Assembly (NCBI RefSeq): GCF_000312565.1
Contig: NZ_CALW02000006.1
Coordinates: 49,019 to 113,018, forward strand
DNA length: 64,000 nucleotides
Direction: 5' to 3'
Origin: Bartonella rattaustraliani AUST/NH4
Lineage (GTDB): Bacteria > Pseudomonadota > Alphaproteobacteria > Rhizobiales > Rhizobiaceae
The stretch's first letter is position 1. Each line of letters starts with the position of its first letter. The notes below the pieces were generated by a model, which was given only the letters and a program-made list of their open reading frames with translations, searched no databases and was not told where the DNA came from. The translations under genes and the position numbers were made by a program. Shown here in pieces: positions 19,123-28,150 of the stretch.

Positions 19123-19926
19123 ATGAACATAAAATCTTTAATGACAACTTCTATTATCGCTTTGGTTTCAGCTTCTGCTGCACAGGCTGCAGACGTGGTA
19201 ATTCCTCATCAGGAGGCAGCACCAGCAGTTGTTACTACCCCTGCATTTTCTTGGACAGGCTTCTATCTTGGTGCTCAGATTGGTGGTTCTTCAGGTAAAG
19301 CTGCTTTTAAAGATAAGGATCAAGATACTTTAATTTTTGAAGGCGCAAAGTCTAAACTTTCAGGTTTTATTGGTGGTATTTACGCAGGATCCAATATCGA
19401 TGTTGGAAATGGTCTTGTTTTTGGTGTTGAAACAGATTTGAATTGGTCTGGAAAAAAAGCGGTTACTATAAAAGATAATTCTGCAGGTGCTGGAGCTGAT
19501 GCTGGTGCAGGTGCTGGAGCTGGAGCTGGAGCTGGAGCTGATGCTGGTGCTGGAGCTGATGCTGGTGCTGATGTTGGTGCTGGTGGTACAGAAGATGTTG
19601 GTTTTAAACAGAAATGGGCTGGTGCTACACGCGTACGTCTTGGTCTTTCTTCTATTGATCGTATTATGCCTTATGTTGCTGGTGGTGTTGCCTATACGCT
19701 GGTAGATGCTGTTTATGCAGCAGGGAAGGATGTTGCAGTTGATAAGACAGCAACAATGGTTGGTTTCACCGTTGGTGGTGGTATTGACTTTGCAATGACT
19801 GAAAATGTTCTGTTACGTGCGGAATATCGTTACTCAGATTATGGTAAAAAGAAATTTTTGGCAGAAAATAAAGAATATAATTTCAAAACCAATGACTTCC
19901 GTGTCGGTGTCGCTTACAAGTTTTAA
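19123..19926 (+). CDS. Hemin-binding outer membrane protein (Hbp family) 2 with Gly-Ala repeat loop
   Basis: A 267-residue beta-barrel paralogue: signal peptide to AQAA-D, SWTGFYLGAQIGGSSGK, KQKWAGATRVRLG, IMPYVAGGVAYT and a C-terminal DFRVGVAYKF. The loop after LNWSGKKA is replaced by about 36 residues that are almost entirely Ala, Gly and Asp (AGADAGAGAG type). The start follows AAGGAGC. It is expected on the outer membrane surface with a hemin-binding role. Confidence 0.9.
   Translation: MNIKSLMTTSIIALVSASAAQAADVVIPHQEAAPAVVTTPAFSWTGFYLGAQIGGSSGKAAFKDKDQDTLIFEGAKSKLSGFIGGIYAGSNIDVGNGLVFGVETDLNWSGKKAVTIKDNSAGAGADAGAGAGAGAGAGADAGAGADAGADVGAGGTEDVGFKQKWAGATRVRLGLSSIDRIMPYVAGGVAYTLVDAVYAAGKDVAVDKTATMVGFTVGGGIDFAMTENVLLRAEYRYSDYGKKKFLAENKEYNFKTNDFRVGVAYKF
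19482..19590 (+). repeat. In-gene 6-bp-unit repeat coding Gly-Ala-Asp loop in hbp 2
   Basis: Tandem GCTGGA, GCTGAT and GCTGGT units, about 18 in a row, in frame. Gains or losses of 6-bp units keep the frame and would change loop length. Confidence 0.85.
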
Positions 19927-19988
19927 TTGAGTACAAAGCGCATTCTTATTATGTGTAAGCTTAAATTATACATGTAAAATAAATTACA

Positions 19989-20026
19989 AAAAGCCCTGTC
20001 TTTAGATGGGGCTTTTTTATTTTTTC
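19989..20026 (+). terminator. Hairpin terminator after hbp 2
   Basis: AAGCCC and GGGCTT arms with an inner TCT/AGA pairing, followed by TTTTTATTTTTT. Confidence 0.85.
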
Positions 20027-20108
20027 ATGTTTCATCCAAATAAGTATTTGTTTTCAACCTCTAAAAATAAATAACTTCTAAAATGCGTGATTTTTCTGAT
20101 ATTTCTTA

Positions 20109-20133
20109 TGCTTGTATCATTTTTACTACAGAT
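20109..20133 (+). promoter_or_regulatory. Conserved hbp upstream box, copy 3
   Basis: TGCTTGTATCATTTTTACTA followed by CAGAT, 50 bp before the ATG of the frameshifted hbp 3. Confidence 0.6.
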
Positions 20134-20183
20134 TTTTTTATAGATGTACAGTATTGCGTCATAATTAATAAGGGACAAAATTT

Positions 20184-21035
20184 ATGAATATAAAATCTTT
20201 AATAACAATCTCAGTTATTGCTTTGGTTTCAGCGTCCGCAGTACAGGCTGCAGACGTGGTCATTCCTTATCAGGAAACAGCGTCAGAGGTTATTATTGCC
20301 CCTGCATTTTCTTGGGCAGGTTTCTATCTTGGTGCTCCGATTGGTGGTTCTTTAGGTAAATTTGGCTTTAAAGATAAGGATCAAGATGCTTTAGTTTTTA
20401 AAGGCTCGAAGCCTAAACTTTCAGGTTTTATTGGTGGTATTTATGCAGGATCCAATTTTTATATTGGAAATGATCTTGTTTTTGGTGTTGAAACAGATAT
20501 GATCTGGTCTGGAAAAAAGGTGTAAAAGTAATTGCTATAACAGATGATTCTGCAGGTGGTACTGGAGCAGAAACAGGAACTGATACGGAAGGAAGTGAAA
20601 CAGATGCTGTTACACTCGTTAAGAGTGCAGGCGTTCCAGCTGCGTTTGGTAGCGCCAGTGTGAGTGAATACAAAGCTGTTGGTTTTAAACAGAAATGGGC
20701 TGGTGCTACGCGCGTGCGTATCGGTTTAGTTACTTCTTGAATGCATTATGCCTTATGTTGTTGGGGGTGTTGCCTATACACAGGTAGAGGCTACTTATGG
20801 AGAAGGAAATAAAGAGAGTGCTAATGCTGTAACTAAAATTGCTAAAACTACATTGTATGAAACAGCAACAATGGTTGGCATTGGTGGTGGTATTGATTTT
20901 GCAATGACTGACAATGTTCTGTTGCGTGTGGAATATCGTTTCTCAGATTATGGTAAAAAGAAATTTTTTACAGACAATGAAAAATATAATTTCAAAACCA
21001 ATGATTTCTGCGTTGATGTAGCTTACAAGTTTTAA
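20184..21035 (+). pseudogene. Frameshifted hbp paralogue (hbp 3)
   Basis: The frame is normal through signal peptide, barrel start and DMIWSGKK, then stops at TAA (20523). The continuing frame reads KVIAITDDSAGG and KQKWAGATRVRIG, and a second indel near 20736 separates the last part, MPYVVGGVAYTQ to VAYKF. The first break lies in a run of six A (20513-20518); seven would restore the frame. The DRIMPY arginine is also changed to Cys and the last strand reads DFCVDVAYKF, so it is decaying. Promoter box and terminator remain. Confidence 0.9.
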
Positions 21036-21098
21036 TTGAGTACAAAGCGCACTCTTATTACGTGCAAGTTTAAATTGTACATGTAAGATAAATTGTAA

Positions 21099-21130
21099 AA
21101 ATCCCTGTCTTTAGATGGGGCTTTTTTATT
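21099..21130 (+). terminator. Hairpin terminator after hbp 3
   Basis: AATCCCTGTCTTTAGATGGG plus GCTTTTTTATT. It is a copy of the hbp 2 terminator with one mismatch in the stem. Confidence 0.75.
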
Positions 21131-21217
21131 CTTTCATATTCTATCCAAATAAGTATTCGTTTTCAACCTCTAAAAATAAATAACTTTTAAAATGAATGAT
21201 TTTCCTGATATTTCTTA

Positions 21218-21242
21218 TGACTGTGTCATTTTTACTATATAT
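21218..21242 (+). promoter_or_regulatory. Conserved hbp upstream box, copy 4
   Basis: TGACTGTGTCATTTTTACTA followed by TATAT. The last bases diverge from the other copies. Confidence 0.55.
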
Positions 21243-21293
21243 TTTCTTTGCATAAGTGTCTAAGGTCGAGTGATTATTAAAAGGAGCAAAATT

Positions 21294-22199
21294 ATGAATA
21301 TAAAATCTTTAATGACGGCTTTTATAATCGCTTTAATTTCAGCTTTTGCTGCGCAGGCTGCAGATGTTGTCATTTTTCATCGGGAAGCAGCACCAGCGGT
21401 TATTACTGCCCCTACATTTTCTTGGACTGGTTTCTACTTCGGTGGCCAGGTGGGAAATTTTTCAAGCAAGACCAAGATAAAAGATCCAGCATTTGGTGAA
21501 GATACTTTCACAAAAGAGTGTACGCCAAACCCTTCAGGTTTTATGGGTGGTGTTTATCTGGGTTCCAATATTGATCTCGGAAGTGGGCTTATTTTAGGTG
21601 TTGAAACAGATGCTGTTTGGGCTGGTCGTAAAGAAACAAAAGAGCTTGGAGAGAGAGAGCTAGGTGACAAGAATGTTGACGCTATTAATAAGTCCCTTAA
21701 ATTAACGGCGGACGCAGATGGCAGAGTATTTAAACAAGGTGAAAAAGCAAGCGCTTTTGCAATCGGCGACACGATAACAGACAGTTATACTTACAAAGAG
21801 AAGTGGTCTGGTGCTACACGCATACGTCTTGGTCTTTCTTCTGTTGATCGCATTATGCCTTACGTCGCAGGTGGTATCGCCTATACGCAAGTGCAGGGGA
21901 TTCATTCGATTTCAGGAAAAAGAGGAACCAGAACTAATGCTGCTAAGGTGGTCACTAAAGAGGGTGATAAAAGCACAGTTGCTGTAACTTTGCTTCAGGG
22001 TGGAAATGTTGCTGATCGCAGTAAGACAATGGTTGGTTTTACCATTGGTGGAGGTGTTGATTTTGCGGTAACAGATAATATTCTGTTGCGTGCGGAATAT
22101 CGTTACTCAGACTTTGGTAAAAAGAAAGTCGTAGATGATACACAGGAATTTCATTACAAAACCAATGACTTCCGTGTTGGCGTCGCTTACAAACTCTAA
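21294..22199 (+). CDS. Hemin-binding outer membrane protein (Hbp family) 4
   Basis: A 301-residue paralogue with signal peptide to AQAA-D, FSWTGFYFGGQVGNFSSK, KEKWSGATRIRLGL, MPYVAGGIAYTQVQ and C-terminal DFRVGVAYKL. The last residue is Leu instead of the usual Phe. The variable loop is charged and about 65 residues long (KETKELGERELGDK...). The ATG at 21294 follows AAAAGGAGC; an upstream in-frame start at 21270 lacks a site. Confidence 0.88.
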   Translation: MNIKSLMTAFIIALISAFAAQAADVVIFHREAAPAVITAPTFSWTGFYFGGQVGNFSSKTKIKDPAFGEDTFTKECTPNPSGFMGGVYLGSNIDLGSGLILGVETDAVWAGRKETKELGERELGDKNVDAINKSLKLTADADGRVFKQGEKASAFAIGDTITDSYTYKEKWSGATRIRLGLSSVDRIMPYVAGGIAYTQVQGIHSISGKRGTRTNAAKVVTKEGDKSTVAVTLLQGGNVADRSKTMVGFTIGGGVDFAVTDNILLRAEYRYSDFGKKKVVDDTQEFHYKTNDFRVGVAYKL

Positions 22200-22273
22200 T
22201 TTAAGTATTTTAATTTCGTGCAAAGCCTGCTCCAGGCAAAGCTGAGCGGTTAATACGAAATTAAGTTGCTGAC

Positions 22274-22307
22274 AGGCCCCGTCAAAGACGGGGCCTTTAT
22301 TTTTTTT
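22274..22307 (+). terminator. Strong hairpin terminator after hbp 4
   Basis: AGGCCCCGTC and GACGGGGCCT form a perfect 10-bp stem with a 3-nt loop, followed by TTATTTTTTTT. Confidence 0.95.
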
Positions 22308-22308
22308 G

Positions 22309-22333
22309 TGAATGTGATATTTTTGCTACAGAT
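22309..22333 (+). promoter_or_regulatory. Conserved hbp upstream box, copy 5
   Basis: TGAATGTGATATTTTTGCTA followed by CAGAT, about 55 bp before the ATG; the most diverged copy in its first half. Confidence 0.55.
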
Positions 22334-22388
22334 ATTTCAAAATAGATACACTATATACAATTCGTTTTGGATATTTGGAGATTTTTTT

Positions 22389-23816
22389 ATGAACACTAAA
22401 CGGTTAATAACAACATCTATTTTTGCTTTGATTTCAGCTTCTGCGGTTCATGCAGCGGATGTCATGGTTCCTCATAAACCAGCACCAGTTTCTTCATCAG
22501 CTTTTGTCGCACCTGCTTTTACATGGACAGGTTTTTACTTTGGTGTCCAAGCTGGAGGTTTTTCAAGTAAAACTGACATGGGGCTTGCCGGTGAAGAGAA
22601 GGTTATACCACTGAGCAAAGATTTATCACCTAAGCTTTCAGGGTTTGAAGGTGGTTTTTATGCAGGTTCCAATATTGACCTTGGTGATAACTTTGTTTTT
22701 GGTATTGATACAGATTTAACATGGTCTGGTCAAAAGCACACAAAGACCATAACAATCGGTGTACCTGACAGTTTTTCAGTGGATGGTATCGTAGCAAGAT
22801 CTCGTAGATCAGCAGAACTTACTCCTACTTCACCAGCACCTGCGAAGCCAGCCGCTACAAAACCAGCCGGAACAGCAGGGGGTCCAGGAGCAGGAACACC
22901 AGCATCTGCAAAACCAGCGCCTGTGAGTTCGGTTTCAGGGGCAGTACAAGGAACAGGAAGGGTAGCAGCAGCGCCAAAAGCAGCACAAGAGATACAAGTA
23001 AAGAGACAGCCATTAGTGCTTGCAAGATTAGCAGAATCGGAAGAAAAACCAGCCGGGCAAGGAGCTTCGTCCTTAACTTTATCAGATTCAGCACATGAAC
23101 AATCAGAACAAGCTGGGAAAAAACAAGCGTCAACGGAATCAGCAGCAAAAGTATCAGGATCATCTAGCTCAGAACAAGGTAGTTCCGGTGGGGCAAGTGG
23201 GAATCATGGGCACGGTCATTCTCATGGGGGTCGATATCGTGGTGGTCATTACGGGGGTGGTGCTGTTAATCCACATGGTCCTGGTCATCCTGGTTATTCT
23301 GGTGGGCAGGGTAGTAAAGCTCATCCACATGTTGCATTGGGTTCTTCTGGACATGGTACACAGAATGTGTATAAGAATGATGCTGGTGTTTATGCTATAG
23401 AAGAAATAAAGAAGGCAGTTTCTGAACTTGGTCTCGAGGAAGAAGTTGAAGCTTTAGACCATACTTTAAAGCAAAATTGGGCTGGTGCCACACGGGTTCG
23501 TATCGGTTTTGTCGCTGATCGCTTTATGCCTTATGTTGCTGGTGGTATTGCTTATACGCAGCTTCAAGATACCGTATCGGTATCGGTTAAGAGTGAAAGC
23601 AGAAGCGAGATTTCTTCTAAGGATTTAACCAATGAAATAAAGACGATGATTGGTTACACCCTTGGTGGTGGTGTTGACTTTGCGATGCTGGACAATGTTG
23701 TTGTGCGTGCTGAATACCGCTACTCCGATTTTGGGAAGAAGAACTTTGCTAAGGAAAAACTTGAAATGAGTTACAAAACCAATGATTTCCGCGTTGGCGT
23801 AGCATATAAGTTTTAA
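22389..23816 (+). CDS. Hemin-binding outer membrane protein (Hbp family) 5 with giant Pro/Ala and His-rich loop
   Basis: A 475-residue paralogue, nearly twice the usual size. Barrel parts are conserved: signal peptide to VHAA-D, FTWTGFYFGVQAGGFSSK, KQNWAGATRVRIGF, MPYVAGGIAYTQLQDT and C-terminal DFRVGVAYKF. About 215 residues (roughly 138-355) are inserted at the same loop that varies in the paralogues: first Pro-Ala-Lys and Ser-Gln rich, then Gly-His rich (GNHGHGHSHGG, near residues 273-322). The histidines could bind heme or metal; that is inference. The ATG at 22389 follows TTGGAG. Confidence 0.88.
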   Translation: MNTKRLITTSIFALISASAVHAADVMVPHKPAPVSSSAFVAPAFTWTGFYFGVQAGGFSSKTDMGLAGEEKVIPLSKDLSPKLSGFEGGFYAGSNIDLGDNFVFGIDTDLTWSGQKHTKTITIGVPDSFSVDGIVARSRRSAELTPTSPAPAKPAATKPAGTAGGPGAGTPASAKPAPVSSVSGAVQGTGRVAAAPKAAQEIQVKRQPLVLARLAESEEKPAGQGASSLTLSDSAHEQSEQAGKKQASTESAAKVSGSSSSEQGSSGGASGNHGHGHSHGGRYRGGHYGGGAVNPHGPGHPGYSGGQGSKAHPHVALGSSGHGTQNVYKNDAGVYAIEEIKKAVSELGLEEEVEALDHTLKQNWAGATRVRIGFVADRFMPYVAGGIAYTQLQDTVSVSVKSESRSEISSKDLTNEIKTMIGYTLGGGVDFAMLDNVVVRAEYRYSDFGKKNFAKEKLEMSYKTNDFRVGVAYKF

Positions 23817-23841
23817 TTGAGGATATCGTTAAATTTTTTTA

Positions 23842-23875
23842 AGAGGCTTCACCATGGGTGGAGCCTCTATTTTTA
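23842..23875 (+). terminator. Hairpin terminator after hbp 5
   Basis: AGAGGCTTCACC and GGTGGAGCCTCT pair over the stem, followed by ATTTTT. It closes the hbp array. Confidence 0.9.
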
Positions 23876-24069
23876 AAAGGAATCATTTTTGGGTTTCCTT
23901 TCTTTAGTGTTTCATGATAAAGCCCATAAAATATGATGATATATTTTCTTGATCGCTGCTTAATACGAATGATGAGTTTGGTTTTCCCTATAAATAAAAA
24001 AACAAAGTTGCAGGGTTCAGGGAAGTTATGCAAAAATGAAATCGTAAAAGTGGACAGGAATATTTCACA

Positions 24070-26985
24070 ATGACTGTGAAAAATGAAACAATAGATTATT
24101 CAAAAACTCTTTATCTTCCACAAACAAATTTTCCCATGCGTGCGGGGTTGCCGCAAAAAGAGCTTGAATTGATGGCTCGGTGGGAAAAGATGGGGCTTTA
24201 TGCCAAATTGCGCCAGCAAGCTAAAGAGCGTCCACTTTACATTCTTCATGATGGTCCCCCTTATGCCAATGGCCATATTCATATTGGTCATGCCTTGAAC
24301 AAAGTTCTAAAGGATGTGATTATTCGTTCATTTCAAATGCGTGGTTTTAATGCAAATTATGTTCCCGGTTGGGACTGCCATGGGCTTCCGATTGAATGGA
24401 AGATTGAAGAAAAATACCGTGCGCAGGGAAAAAATAAAGATGATGTTCCTCTTAATGAATTTCGTCAAGAATGCCGTGAATTTGCACAACATTGGATAAC
24501 TGTTCAAAGTGAAGAGTTTAAACGCCTTGGTGTTGTGGGAGATTTTAACACGCCCTATACGACAATGGCTTTTCATGCAGAGGCGCGTATTGCCAGCGAA
24601 TTGATGAAATTTGTTATGTCCGATCAGGTTTATTGTGGTTCAAAACCTGTCATGTGGTCTGTTGTTGAGCGTACGGCTTTAGCTGAAGCAGAAATTGAAT
24701 ATCATGATCATGAATCGGAGGTTATATGGGTTAAGTTTCCAGTTCTTGAGGCAGATTCGAGCGATTTACAGAATGCCTTTATTATCATTTGGACAACGAC
24801 TCCGTGGACAATTCCTAGTAACCGTGCAGTGAGTTATTCTTCACAGATTGCTTATGGTGTTTATGAAGTGGAAAGTGCAGAAAATGATTTTGGTCCTCAA
24901 GCTGGAGAGAAACTTCTTTTTGCTGATGTCTTAGCCATGAGTTGTGCAGAAAAAGCAAAACTTGTTTTAAAGCGTTTGCGTGCGGTTTCTGTTGAAGAAC
25001 TGAAAACGATGGTTCTTTCTCATCCACTCAAAGGTTTAGCTGGAGGTTATCATTATAAGATTGCACTACTTGATGGTTCACACGTAACAGACAGTGCTGG
25101 TACTGGTTTTGTTCATACGGCGCCAAGCCATGGGCGTGAGGATTTTGAGATTTGGAATGCTTATAAGCCGCTTTTAGAGCAGGCGGGGATTGATTTTTCG
25201 ATACCATTTCCCGTTGATGATGCTGGTTTTTATACAAAAGATGTTCCTGGTTTTGGGCCAGATCGTGAAGGGGGACCAGCACGCATTATTGATGATAATG
25301 GAAAAATGGGTGATGCCAATAGGGAGGTTATTAACGCTTTAATTAAAGCGGATCGATTATTTGCGCGTGGTCGTTTAAAGCATTCCTATCCTCATAGTTG
25401 GCGTTCAAAAAAGCCAGTCATTTTCCGTAACACACCGCAGTGGTTTATTTCAATGGATAAAGATCTGGGGGATGGCTCAACTTTACGTAGTCGTGCTTTA
25501 AAAGCTGTTGCGATGACACGTTTTGTTCCTTCTTCTGGTCAAAACCGTTTGGCTTCTATGATCACAGATCGTCCTGATTGGGTTCTTTCTCGCCAACGGT
25601 CTTGGGGAGTTCCGATTTGTATTTTTGCTGATGAAGATGGCGTTATTTTGAAAGATGAGCGAGTCAATGAGCGTATTTTGCAGGCTTTTGAAAAAGAAGG
25701 AGCTGATGCGTGGTTTGCTGAAGGAGCACGTGAGCGTTTTTTAGGAGAACGTGCATATGAGCCTTGGGTTCAGGTATATGATATTCTTGATGTTTGGTTT
25801 GATTCTGGAGCGAGCCATAGTTTTGTATTAGAAGATCGAGATGATTTGAAATGGCCTGCCGATGTTTATTTTGAAGGGTCTGATCAACATCGCGGGTGGT
25901 TCCAATCTTCTCTTTTAGAAAGCTGTGGTACGCGCGCTTGTTCTCCATATAAGACGGTGATTACACACGGTTTTACTCTGGATGAAAATGGCAAAAAAAT
26001 GTCTAAATCCTTGGGGAATACAGTTGTTCCACAAGAGATTATAAAAACATCTGGTGCTGATATTTTTCGTCTCTGGGTGATGACAACGGATTATTGGGAA
26101 GATCAGCGTTTAGGGAAAAGAGTTCTTCAAACAAATGTGGATTCCTATCGAAAATTACGCAATGCAATTCGTTGGATGCTTGGAACTTTAGCATATGACG
26201 AAGGGGAAGAAGTATCTTATCGCGCACTACCGGATCTTGAAAAATTTATATTGCACCGGCTTTTTGAACTCGATCAATTGATTAATCAGGCTTATAATGC
26301 GTTTGATTTTAAGAAGATTATGCGTGCATTGTTAGATTTTTCGATTATTGAGTTATCAGCGTTCTATTTTGATATCCGTAAAGATTCTCTTTATTGTGAT
26401 GCCCCTTCATCAGAAAAACGGAAAGCTTCTTTGCAGGTTGTCCGTGAGATTTTCACGCGAATGGTAACGTGGCTTGCTCCTATGTTGCCTTTTACAATGG
26501 AAGAAGCCTGGTTAGAGCGTTACCCAGAAAGTGGTTCAGTCCATTTGGAGCAGTTTCGTCCTGTGCGAGAGGAATGGCAAAATGAAGCTTTAGCTGAACG
26601 TTGGAAAAAAGTTCGCCAAGTCCGTAAAGTTGTGACGGGTGCTTTAGAACTTGAACGCGCTGAAAAGCATATTGGTTCATCTTTAGAAGCAGCACCTATT
26701 GTTTTTATTTCTAATCCAGATTTACGGGAAGCCTTGGAAAACTTGGATATGGCAGAAATTTGCATCACCAGTGCTCTTACAATAAAGAAAGAGATACCAC
26801 CTCCAGATGCTTTTATTTTAAGCGATGTGGAGGGCGTTGGTGTATATCCAGAGAAAGCTTCGGGTAAAAAATGTGCTCGATCATGGCGTTATACACAAGA
26901 TGTTGGGAGTGATCCAGCTTATCCTGATGTGTCTGCGCGTGATGCAGCTGCTTTACGAGAATTACAGGAGCTTGGAAGGATTTAA
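24070..26985 (+). CDS. ileS: Isoleucyl-tRNA synthetase
   Basis: A 971-residue class I aminoacyl-tRNA synthetase charging tRNA-Ile. HIGH is at residues 71-74 (PYANGHIHIGH), the CP1 editing domain has WTTTPWTIPSNRA, KMSKS is at 643-647, and the anticodon-binding domain follows. The C-terminal zinc finger is degenerate: the usual KCxRCW reads KCARSWRY and the second cysteine pair is absent (PDVSARDAAALRE). Loss of the zinc site while the fold remains is not unexpected in this lineage, but was not checked. Confidence 0.97.
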   Translation: MTVKNETIDYSKTLYLPQTNFPMRAGLPQKELELMARWEKMGLYAKLRQQAKERPLYILHDGPPYANGHIHIGHALNKVLKDVIIRSFQMRGFNANYVPGWDCHGLPIEWKIEEKYRAQGKNKDDVPLNEFRQECREFAQHWITVQSEEFKRLGVVGDFNTPYTTMAFHAEARIASELMKFVMSDQVYCGSKPVMWSVVERTALAEAEIEYHDHESEVIWVKFPVLEADSSDLQNAFIIIWTTTPWTIPSNRAVSYSSQIAYGVYEVESAENDFGPQAGEKLLFADVLAMSCAEKAKLVLKRLRAVSVEELKTMVLSHPLKGLAGGYHYKIALLDGSHVTDSAGTGFVHTAPSHGREDFEIWNAYKPLLEQAGIDFSIPFPVDDAGFYTKDVPGFGPDREGGPARIIDDNGKMGDANREVINALIKADRLFARGRLKHSYPHSWRSKKPVIFRNTPQWFISMDKDLGDGSTLRSRALKAVAMTRFVPSSGQNRLASMITDRPDWVLSRQRSWGVPICIFADEDGVILKDERVNERILQAFEKEGADAWFAEGARERFLGERAYEPWVQVYDILDVWFDSGASHSFVLEDRDDLKWPADVYFEGSDQHRGWFQSSLLESCGTRACSPYKTVITHGFTLDENGKKMSKSLGNTVVPQEIIKTSGADIFRLWVMTTDYWEDQRLGKRVLQTNVDSYRKLRNAIRWMLGTLAYDEGEEVSYRALPDLEKFILHRLFELDQLINQAYNAFDFKKIMRALLDFSIIELSAFYFDIRKDSLYCDAPSSEKRKASLQVVREIFTRMVTWLAPMLPFTMEEAWLERYPESGSVHLEQFRPVREEWQNEALAERWKKVRQVRKVVTGALELERAEKHIGSSLEAAPIVFISNPDLREALENLDMAEICITSALTIKKEIPPPDAFILSDVEGVGVYPEKASGKKCARSWRYTQDVGSDPAYPDVSARDAAALRELQELGRI

Positions 26986-27173
26986 AATGGAGGAAAAAGT
27001 GCAGGCTGTAAACAGCGTTGTTTTCATTTGAATTCTTTCATTGATACATAGGACTTTTTATGCCATAAAAGAAAATCATTATTTTTTCTATAGGGGGGCT
27101 TAAGTATGGAGTTTGCCCCTTCTAAATTGCTGGAATATCAATCGGCTATTTGCTGAGAGAAATGGGGTAAGCA

Positions 27174-27707
27174 GTGAGAAAACGCGAAATAAAAATATTA
27201 TCAGTCGGTAGTTTAATTCTGTGTGTTGTTTTGACGGGATGCAATTTATCTGCTCCTACCTATGGTACTGGGAAGACGGTTTCTTTACAGTTTTTTGAAG
27301 ATATTGCGAACATTGCTTCGTTAACACCAAAAAATAATAACAGCCAAATTGTTATGAAAGATCATCCAAAGCTTGTGGAGGTGAAACCTGGTTCACATCT
27401 CGTTTTGCCACGGCCTCAGCAAGAGGTGGCAAAGGATAATTCTCTTGGTAAAATGACAACACGAAAGCAATATCATACTCATGGTAAAGGGGGGGGCCTT
27501 GCTCAAGAAGAGTCACAAGTTAATAAGCGCTCTAATGCGCAAAGTGTTTCGCGGTTAAATGAGAAACAGAGACAGGAATATTTACGTCGTCAAAGAGCGC
27601 AAGTTGGAAGTGCGAAGTATCGTCGATATCTCACTGAGCCGCCTTTAAGTTATCGTCAACCGGCGAAAATAGCACCTGCTGATAAACAAGGTAAAGAGAA
27701 ACGTTAA
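27174..27707 (+). CDS. Putative lipoprotein of unknown function
   Basis: 177 residues beginning at a GTG (27174) after a GGGGTAA stretch. The N-terminus has basic residues, a hydrophobic core and the lipobox LTGC, so it is likely a lipid-anchored envelope protein. The rest is hydrophilic, with a basic, Gln- and Arg-rich C-terminus (RLNEKQRQEYLRRQRAQ) and no recognised domain. It lies 190 bp downstream of ileS. Confidence 0.75.
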   Translation: MRKREIKILSVGSLILCVVLTGCNLSAPTYGTGKTVSLQFFEDIANIASLTPKNNNSQIVMKDHPKLVEVKPGSHLVLPRPQQEVAKDNSLGKMTTRKQYHTHGKGGGLAQEESQVNKRSNAQSVSRLNEKQRQEYLRRQRAQVGSAKYRRYLTEPPLSYRQPAKIAPADKQGKEKR

Positions 27708-27849
27708 AAGAGTGTAAACAGTGCTTCGAAAGTGGGTATTGGTAAAGGGATTTGGTAGCTTTTAAAAGAAGTCTGATAGCGTGTAGAGGGGGAGTAATGA
27801 GGAGAACACGTGCTTTTTTTACTGCTTGTCAATCAACTTCCAATACCAA

Positions 27850-28150
27850 GGTAGTGTATTGATTTATAATGACTTTATCGTTTCTCTCCTTGACTTATAA
27901 CCCCAAATACCCATAAGATTCTCTCATTTTAAACCACTTTACTTTGAATCAATTTTGTTTACTTGACTTTATACTATCGGCAGAATTGGCATGAGGGTAA
28001 AAATAAGAAAAGAAAGAAGGGAAAATGCCTCTCATGAACCGTCTTCATGCAAGGGCTGTCGCAACATGGAGTGCTGGTCAATATAATGATAGTATCGGCT
28101 TGTACCTTCATAAGCGTGAAGATGGTGGTGCGCAATTGCAGCTGCATGTT
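27850..28150 (+). pseudogene. Dispersed relic: integrase 5' end plus upstream region (copy b1)
   Basis: Starting at the ATG at 28025 the frame reads MPLMNRLHARAVATWSAGQ and then GLYLHKREDGGAQ before a TGA at 28151. This is the best preserved N-terminus of the tyrosine recombinase relics. The 175 bp before it are the shared upstream region, here on the opposite strand to most copies. It converges with copy b2. Confidence 0.75.

Noticed and set aside
19482-19590. Short regular repeats considered as a CRISPR array
   Set aside because: The units are 6 bp, without spacers, and lie in frame within an hbp gene.
22855-23163. Hydrophobic 102-codon frame antisense to the hbp 5 insert
   Set aside because: Leu/Val runs arise from the reverse complement of the Ala/Pro/Lys-rich repeats; no start signal.
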